64,000 nucleotides of DNA from Saccopteryx bilineata (taxonomy: Eukaryota; Chordata; Mammalia; Chiroptera; Emballonuridae). The notes below the pieces were generated by a model. That model saw nothing but the letters and a program-made list of their open reading frames with translations, was not told where the DNA came from and did not search any database. The DNA is taken from assembly GCF_036850765.1 (NCBI RefSeq), contig NC_089491.1:88692740-88756739 (forward strand), read 5' to 3'. Positions 11,901-21,784 of this stretch are shown one piece after another. The number at the start of each line of letters is the position of its first letter. Positions within the stretch are counted from its first letter, which is position 1. Made by a program: the position numbers and the translations under genes.

Positions 11901-12780
11901 AGACTGCTTTTGCTGTGTCCCATAAATTTTGAGTTGATGTATGCTCATTATCGTTTGTTTCTAGGAATTTTTTAATTTCTTCTTTGATCTCAATGTTAAC
12001 CCATTCATTGTTTCATAACTTGCTATTTAGTTTCCAAGTGTTTGAATGTTTTTCAATTTTTCTATTGTGGTTGATTTCTAGTTTAATGCCATTGTGATCA
12101 GAGAAAGTGTTCGATATGATTTCAATCTTCTTAAATTTGTTGAGCCCTCTTTTGTGCCCTAACATGTGGTCTATTCTAGAGAATGTCCCATGAGCGCTTG
12201 AAAAGAATGTATATTCTGCTCTTCTAGGGTGAAAGGTTCTGAAGATATCTATTAAATCGAGTTCATCTAATATGTCCTTTATGTCTGCTGTTTCTTTGTT
12301 AATTTTCTTTCTTGAGGACCTATCTAATGATGTTAATGGGGTATTGAAATCTCCTACTATTATAGTATTGCTGTTGATCTCGCCCTTTAAGTCTATCACA
12401 GTCTGCTTTATATATTTAGGTGCTCCTATATTAGGTGCGTAGATATTTATAATGGTTATATCTTCCTTTTGGATTGCTCCCTTTATCATTATGTAGTGAC
12501 CTTCTTTATCTCTAACTATGGTCTTTGTTCTAAAGTCCATTTTGTCTGATATAAGTATTGCTACCCCAGCTTTTTTTTCATTTCCATTTGCGTGAAATAT
12601 TTTTTTCCATCCTTTTATCTTCAGTCTGTTTGCATCTTTTGATTTAAGGTGTGTCTCTTGTAGACAGCATATGTATGGGTCCTGTTTTCTTATCCACGCA
12701 GCTACCCTATGTCTCTTGATCTGATCATTTAATCCATTAACATTTAAGGTTATTACTGATATGTAATTGTTTATTGCCAT
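8960..12780 (-). pseudogene. L1 C ORF2 (endonuclease-reverse transcriptase), lightly damaged
   Basis: ORF2 starts with MAINNYISVITLNVNGLND at 12780. The apurinic-type endonuclease domain keeps the catalytic blocks LNVNGLN, QETHL, GDFNTPLTSLDR, SRIDHMLGH and SDHNG. The RT domain (about 11499-9895) keeps [43 protein letters not shown] and LFADDMILY. The cysteine-rich end is present ('[18 protein letters not shown]', about 9400). I count three in-frame stops (near 12013, 11626 and 9895) and one single-base frameshift near 9457; otherwise one frame runs through. The intact protein would nick DNA and prime reverse transcription of L1 RNA. As it stands it is inactive. Confidence 0.9.
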
Positions 12781-12839
12781 TTTTTTTTCTTTAAAACTGT
12801 TTTTCTCTTTTGCTATATTCTTTTTTTCCTTTGATCTGT

Positions 12840-13730
12840 TTACAACAGGTCCCTTAGCATTTCTTGCAGCCTTGGTTTGGTTGTAGTGAAATCCTTTAGT
12901 TTTTTTTTGTCTGTAAAGCTTTTTATTTCTCCTTCAATTTTAAATGATAGCCTTGCTGGATAAAGTAGTCTTGGTTGTAGGTTCTTCTTCTGCATTACTT
13001 TGAATATTTCTTGCCATTCCCTTCTGGCCTCAAGTGTTTCTGTTGAGAAGTCAGAAGTCATCCTTATGGGGGCTCCTTTGTAGGTGATTGTCTTTTTTTC
13101 TCTAGCAGCTTTTAATATTTTCTCTTTATCATTTAGCTTTGGTAATTTAATTATGATGTGTCTTGGTGTTGGTTTCTTTGGATTTCTCCTTAATGGAGTT
13201 CTCTGTGCTTCCTGAACACGTGAAATATTTTCCTCCCTTAATTGGGGGAAGTTTTTCGCTATAATATGTTTGAACAAAGTCTCTATCCCTTGTTCTTTCT
13301 CTTCTTCTTCAGGAACCCCTATGATGCGGATGTTATTTCTCTTCATGTTGTCACAGAGCTCTCTTAGAGTTTCCTCAGACTTTTTGAGTCTCTTTTCTTT
13401 TTTCTGCTCGCTTCCATGCCTTTATTTATTGTGTCCTCTAACTCACTGATTCGATTCTCTGCTTCATCCATCCTGCTTTTAATTGCTTCCATTGTATTCT
13501 TTATTTCAGATATTGTATTTGTCATTTCTGTCTGATTCTTTTTTATTATTTCAATGTTCTTTTATTTATTTGTTATCTCTTTATTTAGGTTTTCGTAATG
13601 GCCATCTATGGTGGTTCTAATATCTTTTAGTATCCTAACAATCGTTATTTTAAACTCTGCATCTGGTAATTTGGTTATATCTGATTCACTTAGGTCCTTT
13701 TCTGGGGATTTCTCTTGGTTTATTTGTGTT
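12840..13730 (-). pseudogene. L1 C ORF1 (RNA-binding chaperone), broken N-terminus
   Basis: The last 168 codons are open (13346-12840) and end normally. They cover the RRM-like and C-terminal domains: 'MKRNNIRIIGVPEEEE' opens the RRM, and 'TPRHIIIKLPKLNDKEKILKAAREK' and 'ARREWQEIFKVMQKKNL' follow. Upstream, to about 13730, the coiled-coil region can be followed in other frames but contains stops and shifts, including a stop close to the expected start. ORF1 proteins form trimers that coat L1 RNA in cis. Comparison with the L1 F copy shows the same subfamily. Confidence 0.82.
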
Positions 13731-13734
13731 GTAT

Positions 13735-15092
13735 TTCTCTACCTCCGCATTTTCTCTTCACGAGAGTGGCTGTGATCACGTGCTCGGGTGCACAAGGGTT
13801 GGTGGCCTTGGCCTTTGCCCTGCCCCCGTGTGTGATGTTATGCTCGGTCCTGAGGGCACTGGCGAGCACCTTTGCTCAGCTGCGGGTCTCCGCCTGTTTC
13901 CGAGCTTTCGCCCTGCCTTTGCAAAATGATCCCACTCAAGGAACAGCTGCTAGCCTTGGCTCTACCACCAGGAAAGGCTGCGTGCCCAAGCTCAGCTTCG
14001 TAGCGGAACTCCGCCTCTTCTGGGCTTTTGGCTCCACCCTCGCGGGAGGAGCCTGCTACCAAGTCAGACCGCAAGCCTGGGTTGCACAGGCCTGGCAGGG
14101 ATGTGCTCCTCTGCCCTTGCTCCGGGGCTGGTTTCTACCCTTTCTGGGTTTCCCGCCCTTCTCCCAGAGGCTGGATTACAGGCTGCCGGCAGCTGAGCTT
14201 AGCCGCTTTTGCACGCCCCCTTCTCCCTAGCCGGGCAAGATTGAGCTCACACCTGAGCCCACAGGTGGCCAGCCGGCTTCCGCCCCTGTCAGCAGAACTG
14301 CGCTTTTGTCTCCCGCTGCCGCCCGCTCTCCAGTGCACCCTCAGCCGTGTGGGTGGGGGCGTTGTAGCTCGGACCCTAAGACTCACTACCGTAGACCCGA
14401 AAGCTCCCCCCTTCTATGCGACTCTGCTCTGAATGCCGCAGGGGAGCTTGTTTGGCTGCTCTCCTGCTTCCCTTTGCTGGTATTGCTGTTTCCGGGGGGA
14501 AATATTCACTTCAGCTTTGGGGAGTGACTCGTCCCAGGGGTTAGAGTGGCTATCTCCCAAAAATGTTTCTCCCTATGCCTCCTAGATTGCACTCTCTTCC
14601 TGTTATTGTGGTTTTCTCCTCTCTCCTCCCGTCCCCAGGAGCCCCAGGTGAGTGTTTGTGAGAGAGATGTTCTGCGTGGTCCCTTTAAGAAGGATCCTGG
14701 GTCTGAGAAATCAGACTATCTCACAAACAGTATCCTGACTTGTTTCCAGCTAAATACTGTCCTTATGCTTCTTCTGGGCTCTGGGGCTGCAGGCTGGGGC
14801 TTTGTTCCTGGGGCTCAGGGCCCTTTCCCCTCTGCTAAACTCACTTCCCGCCACGCGAGTCTCTCCCTGCTGCCATTCGCTCCGAGAAGCTGGGCAGCCC
14901 TCTCCGCGTTTCCGCTTTTCCTACCAGTCTCTGGGTGGCTTCTTCAGCATTCCTGGGTTGAAGAGTCCTTTTAGTTTAGTCCAAAGTTGGTTTTTCTAGT
15001 TGATAGTTCATAAAATTAGTTTGTAATCCACATTGGTTCTGGGAGGTAGATGCTGGTACGTTCGCCTACTCCAGCGCCATCTTGTCTCTCTC
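13735..15092 (-). promoter_or_regulatory. L1 C 5'UTR (internal promoter region)
   Basis: About 1.35 kb between the ORF1 start and the 5' end of the element is markedly GC-rich and CpG-bearing (13745-14960) compared with the AT-rich ORFs. Several reading frames cross it on both strands, but they follow from the base composition. L1 5'UTRs carry a pol II promoter directing transcription from the first base; this is established for the family and inferred here. Confidence 0.7.
15073..15084 (-). promoter_or_regulatory. YY1-like site at the L1 C 5' end
   Basis: The minus strand reads CAAGATGGCGCT about 10 bases inside the element. This matches the YY1 core (AAGATGGCG) that positions the start of transcription in primate L1. 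The L1 B end (GTAATGGCGGAG) and the L1 F end (GAGGATGGCAGC) carry recognisable but weaker versions at the same place. Confidence 0.55.
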
Positions 15093-15107
15093 TTTGGGGA
15101 GGTTTTT

Positions 15108-16496
15108 AATGGTTTTTTCTATTTCTTCTCTACTAATAGGTCTGTTTAGGCTTTCTGCTTCTTCTTGACTCAGTCTAGGAAGGTTGTATTGTTCTAGGAA
15201 TTTATTCATTTCTTCTAGATTGTTGAATTTAGTAGCATAAAGTTTTTCATAGTATTCTACAATAATTATTTGTATATCTACGGTGTCCGTGGTGATTTCT
15301 CCTCTTTAATTTTGGATTTTGTTTATATGAATTCTTTCTCTTTTTTCCTTGGTAAGTCTTGCCAAGGGTTTGTCAATTTTATTGATCTTTTCAAAGAACC
15401 AGCTCTTTGTTCTATTAATTTTTTCTATAGTTTTACTGTTCTCTGTTTCATTTATTTCTGCTCTGATTTTTATTATCTCCTTTCTTTGGCTAGTTATGGG
15501 TTGTTGTTTTTTTTCTTCTTTTTCTAGTTCCTTAAGGTGTGAAGTTAAGTGGTTCACTTGGGCTGTCTCTTGTTTGTTCATATATGCCTGAAGTGATATG
15601 AACTTCCCTCTTATCACTGCTTTTGCTGCATCCCATAGATTCTGATATGTCGTATTGTCATTTTCATTAGTCTGTATATATCTTTAGATCTCTGCACTTA
15701 TTTCTTCTTTGACCCATTCATTTTTTAAAAGTATGTTGTTTAGTTTCCACATTTTTGTGGGATTTTTTTCCTCCTTTTTGCAGTTGAATTCTAGTTTCAA
15801 GGCTTTATGATCAGAAAATATACTTGGTACAACTTCGATTTTTCTGAATTTGCTGATGTTGTTTTTGTGGCCCAACATATGGTCAATTCTTGAGAATGAT
15901 CCATGTACACTAGAGAAAAATGTATACTCAGTCACTTTGAAATGAAATGTCCTGTAGATGTCTATCATATCCAGGTGCTCTAGTGTTTTGTTTAAGGCCA
16001 CTATATCTTTGTTGATTCTCTGTTTGGATGACCGATCTAGAGCCATCAGCGGTGTATTGAGGTCTCCAAGTATGATTGTATTTTTGTCAGTTTTTGTTTT
16101 AAGGTCAATAAGTAGCTGTCTTATATATTTTGGTGCTCCTTGGTTTGGTTCATATATATTAAGAATTGTTATGTCTTCTTGATTCAGTGTCCCCTTAGCC
16201 ATTATGAAATGGCCATTTTTGTCTCTGAGTACTTTTGTTGTCTTGTAGTCAGCATTATCAGATATGAGTATTGCTACGCCTGCTTTTTTTTGGATGTTAT
16301 TTGCTTGGAGTATTGTTTTCCAGCCTTTCACTTTGAGTTTGTTTTTATCCTTGTTACTTAGATGAGTTTCCTGTAGGCAGCATACAGTTGGATTTTCTTT
16401 TTTAATCCATTCTGCTACTCTGTGTCTTTTTATTGGTGAATTTAATCCATTTACATTTAGTGTAATTATTGACACTTGTGAGTTCCCTATTGCCAT
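15108..16496 (-). pseudogene. L1 B ORF2, endonuclease and linker
   Basis: The first 270 codons (16496-15684) are open and start MAIGNSQVSIITLNVNGLNS. The endonuclease blocks QETHL, GDLNTPLMALDRSS, SRIDHMLGH and SDHKA are visible; the usual GDFN is GDLN here. A second open part (15617-15306) covers the coiled linker region with '[18 protein letters not shown]'. The frame then decays towards the junction with insertion C at 15107. The RT part continues at 5624-6298. Interrupted and non-functional. Confidence 0.88.
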
Positions 16497-16990
16497 TTTA
16501 TAGATTGCTTTCTGTTAGTTTTGTGTCTTGTTTGATCCTTCTCTTTCGTTTTTTTATCTTTTGTTTTTATTTGGTTGTATTCCATACATCTTTCCACTGT
16601 TGCTATCTTTTTTATCGCATGTGCTTCTGTGGTGGTTTTTTCAATGGTGGTTACCTTTAGGTAATGAAAAGGGTTCCTACCCTGTTCATTGTAGCGCACT
16701 ATTTTGTGAGTACTTTTGCACTCCATTGTCCTTTGCTACTGTTAATCTCCATCCTTTCTCCCCTTTCTTTTTGTTGTTATCACAGTTTAAATTTGGTTTT
16801 ATTGTGTTCTTCTTGGAGCTTTTACTTGTGGCTTTGTTTTTTTTTTCTCCTTTGTATCTGATTGGAGAACCCCCTTTAGTAATTCCTGGAGTGGGGGTTT
16901 TCTGATGATAAATTCCCTCATCTTTTCTGTATCTGTGAATGTTTTTATTTCTCCTTCATATTTGAAAGATAGCTTTGATGGGTATAGTAT

Positions 16991-17819
16991 TCATGGCTGA
17001 AAGTTCCTCTCTTTCAGGACTTTAAATATTGCGGTCCACTCTCTTCTAGCTTGTAGAGTTTCTGCTGAGAAATCTGATGATAATCTAATGGGCCTTCTTT
17101 TATATGTTGTATTCTTCTTTTCCCTGGCTGCCTTGAGAATTTTTTCTTTGCTGTTGGTTTGTGTCAATTTCATTATGATATGCCTTGGAGTAGGTTTGTT
17201 GGGGTTAAGAAAACTTGGTGTTCTGTTTGCTTCTTGAATTTGATGCTTCAGTTCTTTCCACAGGTTTGGGAAGTTCTCATCTATTATTTGTTTGAGTATG
17301 TTCTCCATTCCATTTTCTCTCTCTTCTCCCTCTGATATACCTATTATTCTTATGTTATTCTTTCTGATGGAGTCAGATAATTCTTGTAGGGCTATCTCAT
17401 TTTTTTTTAATTTTTGAGTCTCTTTCTTCCTCTCTCTGTTGTGCCTCAAGTTGCTTGTCTTCTATTTCACTAATCCTCTCTTCTATCTGGCCTGTTCTAT
17501 TAACCAAGCTTGTTACCTCGTTTTTCAGCTCGTGAATTGAGTTTTTCATCTCTGTTTGATTTGTTTTTATAGTTTCAATTTCCTTGGACATATATTCTTT
17601 GTGTTCATTGAGTTGTTTTCTGAGCTCTCTAAATTGCCTTTCTGTGTTTTCTTGTATATCTCTGAGTATTTTTAGGATTTCTATCTTGAATTCTCTGTCA
17701 TTTAACTCCAAGGTTTCCAATATATTAAATTTTTTCTCCATAGATTTTTCCTCTTCTATCTGTGTTACCTCTCTTTCTTTTGTATCCATGATATTCGATT
17801 TTCTCTTCCTTAATGGCAT
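16991..17819 (-). pseudogene. L1 B ORF1 (RNA-binding chaperone)
   Basis: Starts MPLRKRKSNIMDTKERE at 17819. The N-terminal 140 codons are rich in heptad-like E/K/L/I patterns, as expected for the trimerising coiled coil ('RQFRELRKQLNEHKEYMSK'). A frameshift lies in the A/T-run region near 17400-17449. The second part (17449-16991) holds the RRM ('IRKNNIRIIGISEGEERE') and C-terminal domain ('TPRHIIMKLTQTNSKEKILKAAREKK'), ending at a TGA in 'NFQP*' where related copies have CGA (arginine). This suggests CpG decay. Roughly 45 C-terminal residues lie beyond that stop. Confidence 0.85.
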
Positions 17820-18484
17820 CTGAGGGTGGTTTTGTTGATAGTATTAATGATATTTAATAAAAAATAAAAAGTTAAAGAAAATAAAAAATTGAAAAAAGTT
17901 GTTTTTTTAAAAAAAAATTAATAATGAAATAAAGAAAAATAAAATAAAATAAAAATTAAAAAAAGGAAATTATTCCCCCCCTCCTTTTTTTCTCTCCTCT
18001 CCTCTCCCCTCTTTCTTGAGAAAATCTTGTGGTGAACTGTGAATTATATTGTATTTAATAGAACAAACAATGCCTGTAATGGAGGGCCTGAATTGGGGAA
18101 AAGTAATAAAGGGGCAAGAAAAAATAAATAAATAAAAGGGGTGGGGGTATGGACCCACAAAAAGCAAATAATGAAAAAATTTGGATCAAGAATAAAATGA
18201 TTTGCATTTAGGTGTTGGTTGACTAAGAGTTATGATGAGAGGAGTAAGAGGGAAACAGGAAAATGGGGGGACAAATTAAAAAATTACTATTGTATTTAGT
18301 AGAACAAGAGCTTGATAAAATGGAGAGCCAGGGATGGGAGCACTGCTAGTGAGTTAAAAAGGTGAAGTAAAAACCCCCCAAAATGCCACAAATATAAGTT
18401 TGAGTCCCAGATAAAATAATTTGTTTGTTATTGAGGTTTGAATGAGAGGAGATGTAAAGGAAAAAGGAAGAAACTAATATAGAG

Positions 18485-18543
18485 GGAGAAAAGAAGAGAG
18501 AGAGAGAGAAAAAAGAGGGAACCACTAAAAGAAGAAAAAAGAA

Positions 18544-18576
<33 letters not shown>

Positions 18577-18580
18577 AAGA
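18485..18580. repeat. GA-rich microsatellite in the L1 B 5'UTR
   Basis: Runs of (GA)n and GAAAA, with an uninterrupted GAGAGAGA block near 18550-18576, lie within an A/G-rich stretch of the L1 5'UTR. Confidence 0.8.
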
Positions 18581-19244
18581 AAGAGTTAAGGGTTTTGGAG
18601 TGCAACCCTCATAGAGGGAAAGGAAGAGGAAAGAAAAGATAATGGGAGATGTAACACTTATGGGTAGTGTAGTTCAAGGAGAGGAGAGAGTAAGACCGGT
18701 AGGGAGTTAAATGACCAAATTGGAGGAGGAAAAAAAAAAGAAAAAGAAATCAAGGATGAAGATAAGAGAAACAAACGAACAAATATAATAAAATGGGATA
18801 GGTTATAAAGTCTGCAGATTATTCTGATTTTGAGAGGTTATCTTCTTGCTTTTTCTTTTCTCTCTCTCTTCCTGGTCAGCGACTCTGTACCCTGGGTTCT
18901 GCCCCTTTGGCACGCTCAGGTAGAGGTTTGCAGTTGATAAGTCTCTATGGCGATGTCATGTATTGTGCTTCAGTCTCGTTGGCAGTCGAGGCTCATTAGT
19001 GTTTATAGGCTCCGACAGTGAGAGAGTCCGTGTTCCAGGAGCCTCTCTCCTAGTCTTTCCTTCCTCAACCAGCAGCCTGAGAATCCAGCTATGGGGTTGC
19101 TGCTGCCTCTGCCTGGATAGTAAGAGGCTCAAAGAGTGAGCAACTCCCCACTCTTATTTCCACTCAGCACAGGGCTCTGGGTAAGGCTCAGTCAGTCAGA
19201 GCTGCTAGCATAATCAGCCGGGGCTTTCGCCTACTCAAAGACCT

Positions 19245-19790
19245 CTGGCTCTGTCACTCTGTCCGGTAACACGGGCGGGTCTGCGCGCGCAGACCAGGAT
19301 GTTAGATGGGAAGTCTCGCCCTCTGAATGAAACCCCCCGCCCGCACTGAAGAGTTCCAATGTTGGAATTGGCTCTCGCTCGTCCCCATGTGCCGCTCTTT
19401 CAAGGCGCTGGGGCAGCCCGTGACTCCGCCCTCGGCCCACACAAAGGCCCCTGACTCTGCCCCTCCGTGGGACAACACGGGCTCCCACTCCGGAGGTGCT
19501 GGGAGGAGTCTCCTTCCCACTCTCCATGCGCGCAGACTAGGATGTGAGGCCAGAGTCTCGCCCTCTGAGTGAAACCTCCCCGCCTGCACTGAAAAGTTCC
19601 AGTGTTGGAATTAGCTCTCGCTTCCTCCCCGTGTGCGGCTCTCCCTGGGTGCTGGGGCAGCCCGGAGGCTTTTGGCCCACACAAAGGCCTCTGACTCTGC
19701 CTCTCTGTGGAGTAACACGGGCGCACCCTCCGGGGGCTTTGGAAGGAATCTCTCGCCCACTATGCGCCTACCAGGGGATCAGGTAAAATG
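19245..19790. repeat. Tandem ~240-bp GC-rich repeat in the L1 B 5'UTR
   Basis: Two adjacent copies and partial flanking units can be aligned by eye. 'cagaccaggatgt' at 19290 recurs as 'cagactaggatgt' near 19533. 'gttccaatgttggaattggctctcgct' near 19350 recurs near 19590. 'cacaaaggcccctgactctgcc' near 19440 recurs near 19680, and 'taacacggg' occurs at 19267 and near 19713. The period is about 236-243 bp with roughly 80-90% similarity. Confidence 0.8.
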
Positions 19791-20202
19791 GCTGCCCCGC
19801 TTGTCTTTCTTTGTCTGGGTTTGGCACGAGTGTTAGCTGTATTGCCCAGGTTGTCACAGGAACAGTTTTTCCTTGGCTTGGATCTCTATGCCACAGCCTG
19901 GTTCGGCCGTTTGTGCCGCGGCCTGGATCTATTCACCCCCTTTGCCTGCCTTAGTTTCTATATTCTCAGTTTCCAGTGAAAATCGCCCTGTTTAGGTTAG
20001 TGAGGAAGGTGGAGTATTTCTTACTCCCTATTTCCTTCAGGGTTTGGTTATATATTTAGCCAATTTTTCGCTCGATCATACCTTTGGGTGTATTGCGAAA
20101 CATCTGGAGGCTCCTAGGATAGGTTTTTCTGTTTCTGGTTGAAGATCTTGTTGAGGTTTGGGGGAGATTTATCGGTATCGCTTGCTACTCCGCCATTACT
20201 CT

Positions 20203-21307
20203 GGCATCCATATTGAAAAGGAAGAAGTAAAGGTATTAATTTTAGCAGATGACATGATTCTATATGTAGAAAACCCCCAAAGACTCCACCAAATAACTAC
20301 TAGAAGCGATGAACAAATAAGTCATGGGATGCAAAATCAATATAAAAAAGTCTACTATTTCCTATATGCCAACAATGAAACTTCAGAAAATTAACTGAAA
20401 AAAGCAATTCCTTTTACAACAGCAGCAACAACAAAAGAAATAAAATAAACTACTTAGGAATAAACTTAACAAAGGATGTGAAGGACCTATATACTGAAAA
20501 CTACTTTTATTGAAAGAAATTGAAAAAGACACAATGAAATGAAATAATATTTCATTGTTCATGGATTGGAAGAATCAACATAGTAAAAATGGCCATATCA
20601 CCCAAAGCAATACACAAATTTAATGCAATCCTCATTAAAATCCTAATGTTATTTTTTAAAGAAATAGAACAAAAAGTCACCAAATTTGTATGGAACCATA
20701 AAGCAACCCCAAACAGCCAAAGTAATACTGAGAAAACACAATGAAGCTGGAGCTATGACACTACCTGACTTCAAATTATACTATAGAGTTACAATAATCA
20801 AAATAGCACAGTATTGATAGAAAAATAGACATACAAACCAATGGACCAGAATTGAGAGCCCAGAAATAAAACCACATATAAATGTACAAATCATCTTTGA
20901 CAAAGGAACCAAAAACACACAATGGAGAAAAGAAAGACTCTTCAATAAATGGTGTTGGAAAAATTGGAAAACCACATACAAAAGAATGAAACTTGACTAC
21001 AGTTTGTGTTCATGCATAAAAATTAATTCAAAATGGATCAAAGACCTAAATATAAGATCTGAAACAATAAATCACATAGAAGAAAACCTGCATACTAAAC
21101 TTATGGACCATAGAAAACATTTTATGAATTTTACCCAAAATGCAAGAAAAGACAAAAATAAATGAATGGGACTATATTTAACTGAAAAGATTCTGCACAG
21201 CAAAGGAAACCGACAGCAAAACAAAAAGGCATCCAACCTAATGGGAGTTGATATTCACAAACAACAACTCTGATAAAGTGTTAATATCCAAAATATATTA
21301 AGAACAG
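20203..21307 (+). mobile_element. L1 'A', second piece
   Basis: Continues the L1 A ORF2 reading straight from 5529: 'EKEEVKVLILADDMILYVENPQ' at about 20214-20280 holds the RT active site as LADD in place of FADD. The RT C-terminal and linker regions follow ('[26 protein letters not shown]'-like, 20630-20700), with many stops. At 21307 it is interrupted by a SINE. The element is too decayed for any function. Confidence 0.85.
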
Positions 21308-21530
21308 TCTGACCTGTGGTGGCACAGTAGATAAAGCATCGACCTGGAATGCTGAGGTCACCGGTTCGAAACTCTAGGCTTGTCTAGTCAAGGCACATAT
21401 GGGAGTTGATGCTTCCTGCTCCTCTCCCCTTTCTCTCTCTCTCTGTCTCTCTCTCTCTTGCCCTCTTTCTCTTCTTTCTCTCTAAAAATTAATAAATAAA
21501 ATCTTTTAAAAAATAAAATAAACCTACTGC
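21308..21530 (+). mobile_element. tRNA-derived SINE ('Rhin-1-like' short type)
   Basis: Head 'gacctgtggtggcacagtagataaagc' (A box) and 'ggttcgaaactc' (B box), then 'caaggcacatatgggagttgatgcttcctgctcctc', a CT-rich tract and an A-rich tail 'aaaattaataaataaaatc'. It interrupts L1 A. The family name is recalled from horseshoe-bat sequences and not verified. Confidence 0.8.
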
Positions 21531-21537
21531 AAACATT

Positions 21538-21540
<3 letters not shown>

Positions 21541-21593
<53 letters not shown>
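21541..21593. repeat. (AC)n microsatellite
   Basis: About 24 consecutive AC units end immediately before the 5' end of the mariner element. Confidence 0.95.
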
Positions 21594-21595
<2 letters not shown>

Positions 21596-21598
<3 letters not shown>

Positions 21599-21706
21599 AG
21601 TGTGTTCGTAAAATCGTGGTGTACTTTTGACCGGTCACAGGAAAGCAACAAAAGACGATAGAAATGTGAAATCTGTACCAAATAAAAGGAAAACCCTCCC
21701 AGTTTC
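21596..21706 (+). repeat. Mariner 5' terminal inverted repeat
   Basis: 111 bp starting CACAGTGTGTTCGTAAAATC and ending in CTCCCAGTTTC. The reverse complement of 22834-22944 matches it with about ten differences. Such a long TIR is atypical of classical mariners (about 30 bp). Confidence 0.88.
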
Positions 21707-21784
21707 TGTAGGATGATGTGGCAGCATGTGCCCATGCACAGATGATGACGTAACACTGTATATACAGCGGAGCAGCCCACGGCT

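Larger units (their letters stand above)
8869..15092 (-). mobile_element. L1 'C', main body (near-complete LINE-1)
   Basis: A minus-strand L1 with, in transcript order, a 5'UTR (15092-about 13735), ORF1 (about 13730-12840), a short inter-ORF spacer, ORF2 (12780-8960) and a truncated G-rich 3'UTR. Its 5' end is precise: 'gagagacaagatggcgctggagtag' on the minus strand abuts the right-hand target duplication. ORF2 is damaged by only a few lesions, making this the best-preserved L1 in the window. It is embedded in L1 B and so is younger than B. Confidence 0.9.
15093..20202 (-). mobile_element. L1 'B', 5'-side piece (5'UTR, ORF1 and start of ORF2)
   Basis: This is the continuation of L1 B beyond insertion C. 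It contains, in transcript order, a long 5'UTR (20202-17823), ORF1 (17819-16991) and the first part of ORF2 (16496-15108). The 5' end 'agagtaatggcggagtagc' (minus strand) directly abuts the target duplication at 20203. Its ORF1 and ORF2 sequences differ clearly from those of C, D and F, so B belongs to a separate L1 lineage. Total L1 B length without C is about 6.05 kb even though its 3' third is missing. Confidence 0.88.
17823..20202 (-). promoter_or_regulatory. L1 B 5'UTR, unusually long (about 2.4 kb)
   Basis: The part near ORF1 (17840-18840) is A/G-rich and includes a GA microsatellite. The distal part (18860-20202) is GC-rich with CpGs and contains a tandem duplication of roughly 240 bp. 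Length and bipartite composition differ from the shorter 5'UTRs of C (about 1.35 kb) and F (about 0.9 kb). By analogy with rodent monomer-type L1 promoters the repeated block could be promoter units; that is inference. Confidence 0.6.

Noticed and set aside
13715..14432. Overlapping + strand frames of up to 171 codons
   Set aside because: They lie in the GC-rich 5'UTR of L1 C and appear in several frames at once, as expected from composition; no protein motif is visible.
19245..19790. CRISPR-like spaced repeats
   Set aside because: The repeat units are about 240 bp and contiguous, inside an L1 5'UTR, in mammalian DNA; there are no short repeats with unique spacers.
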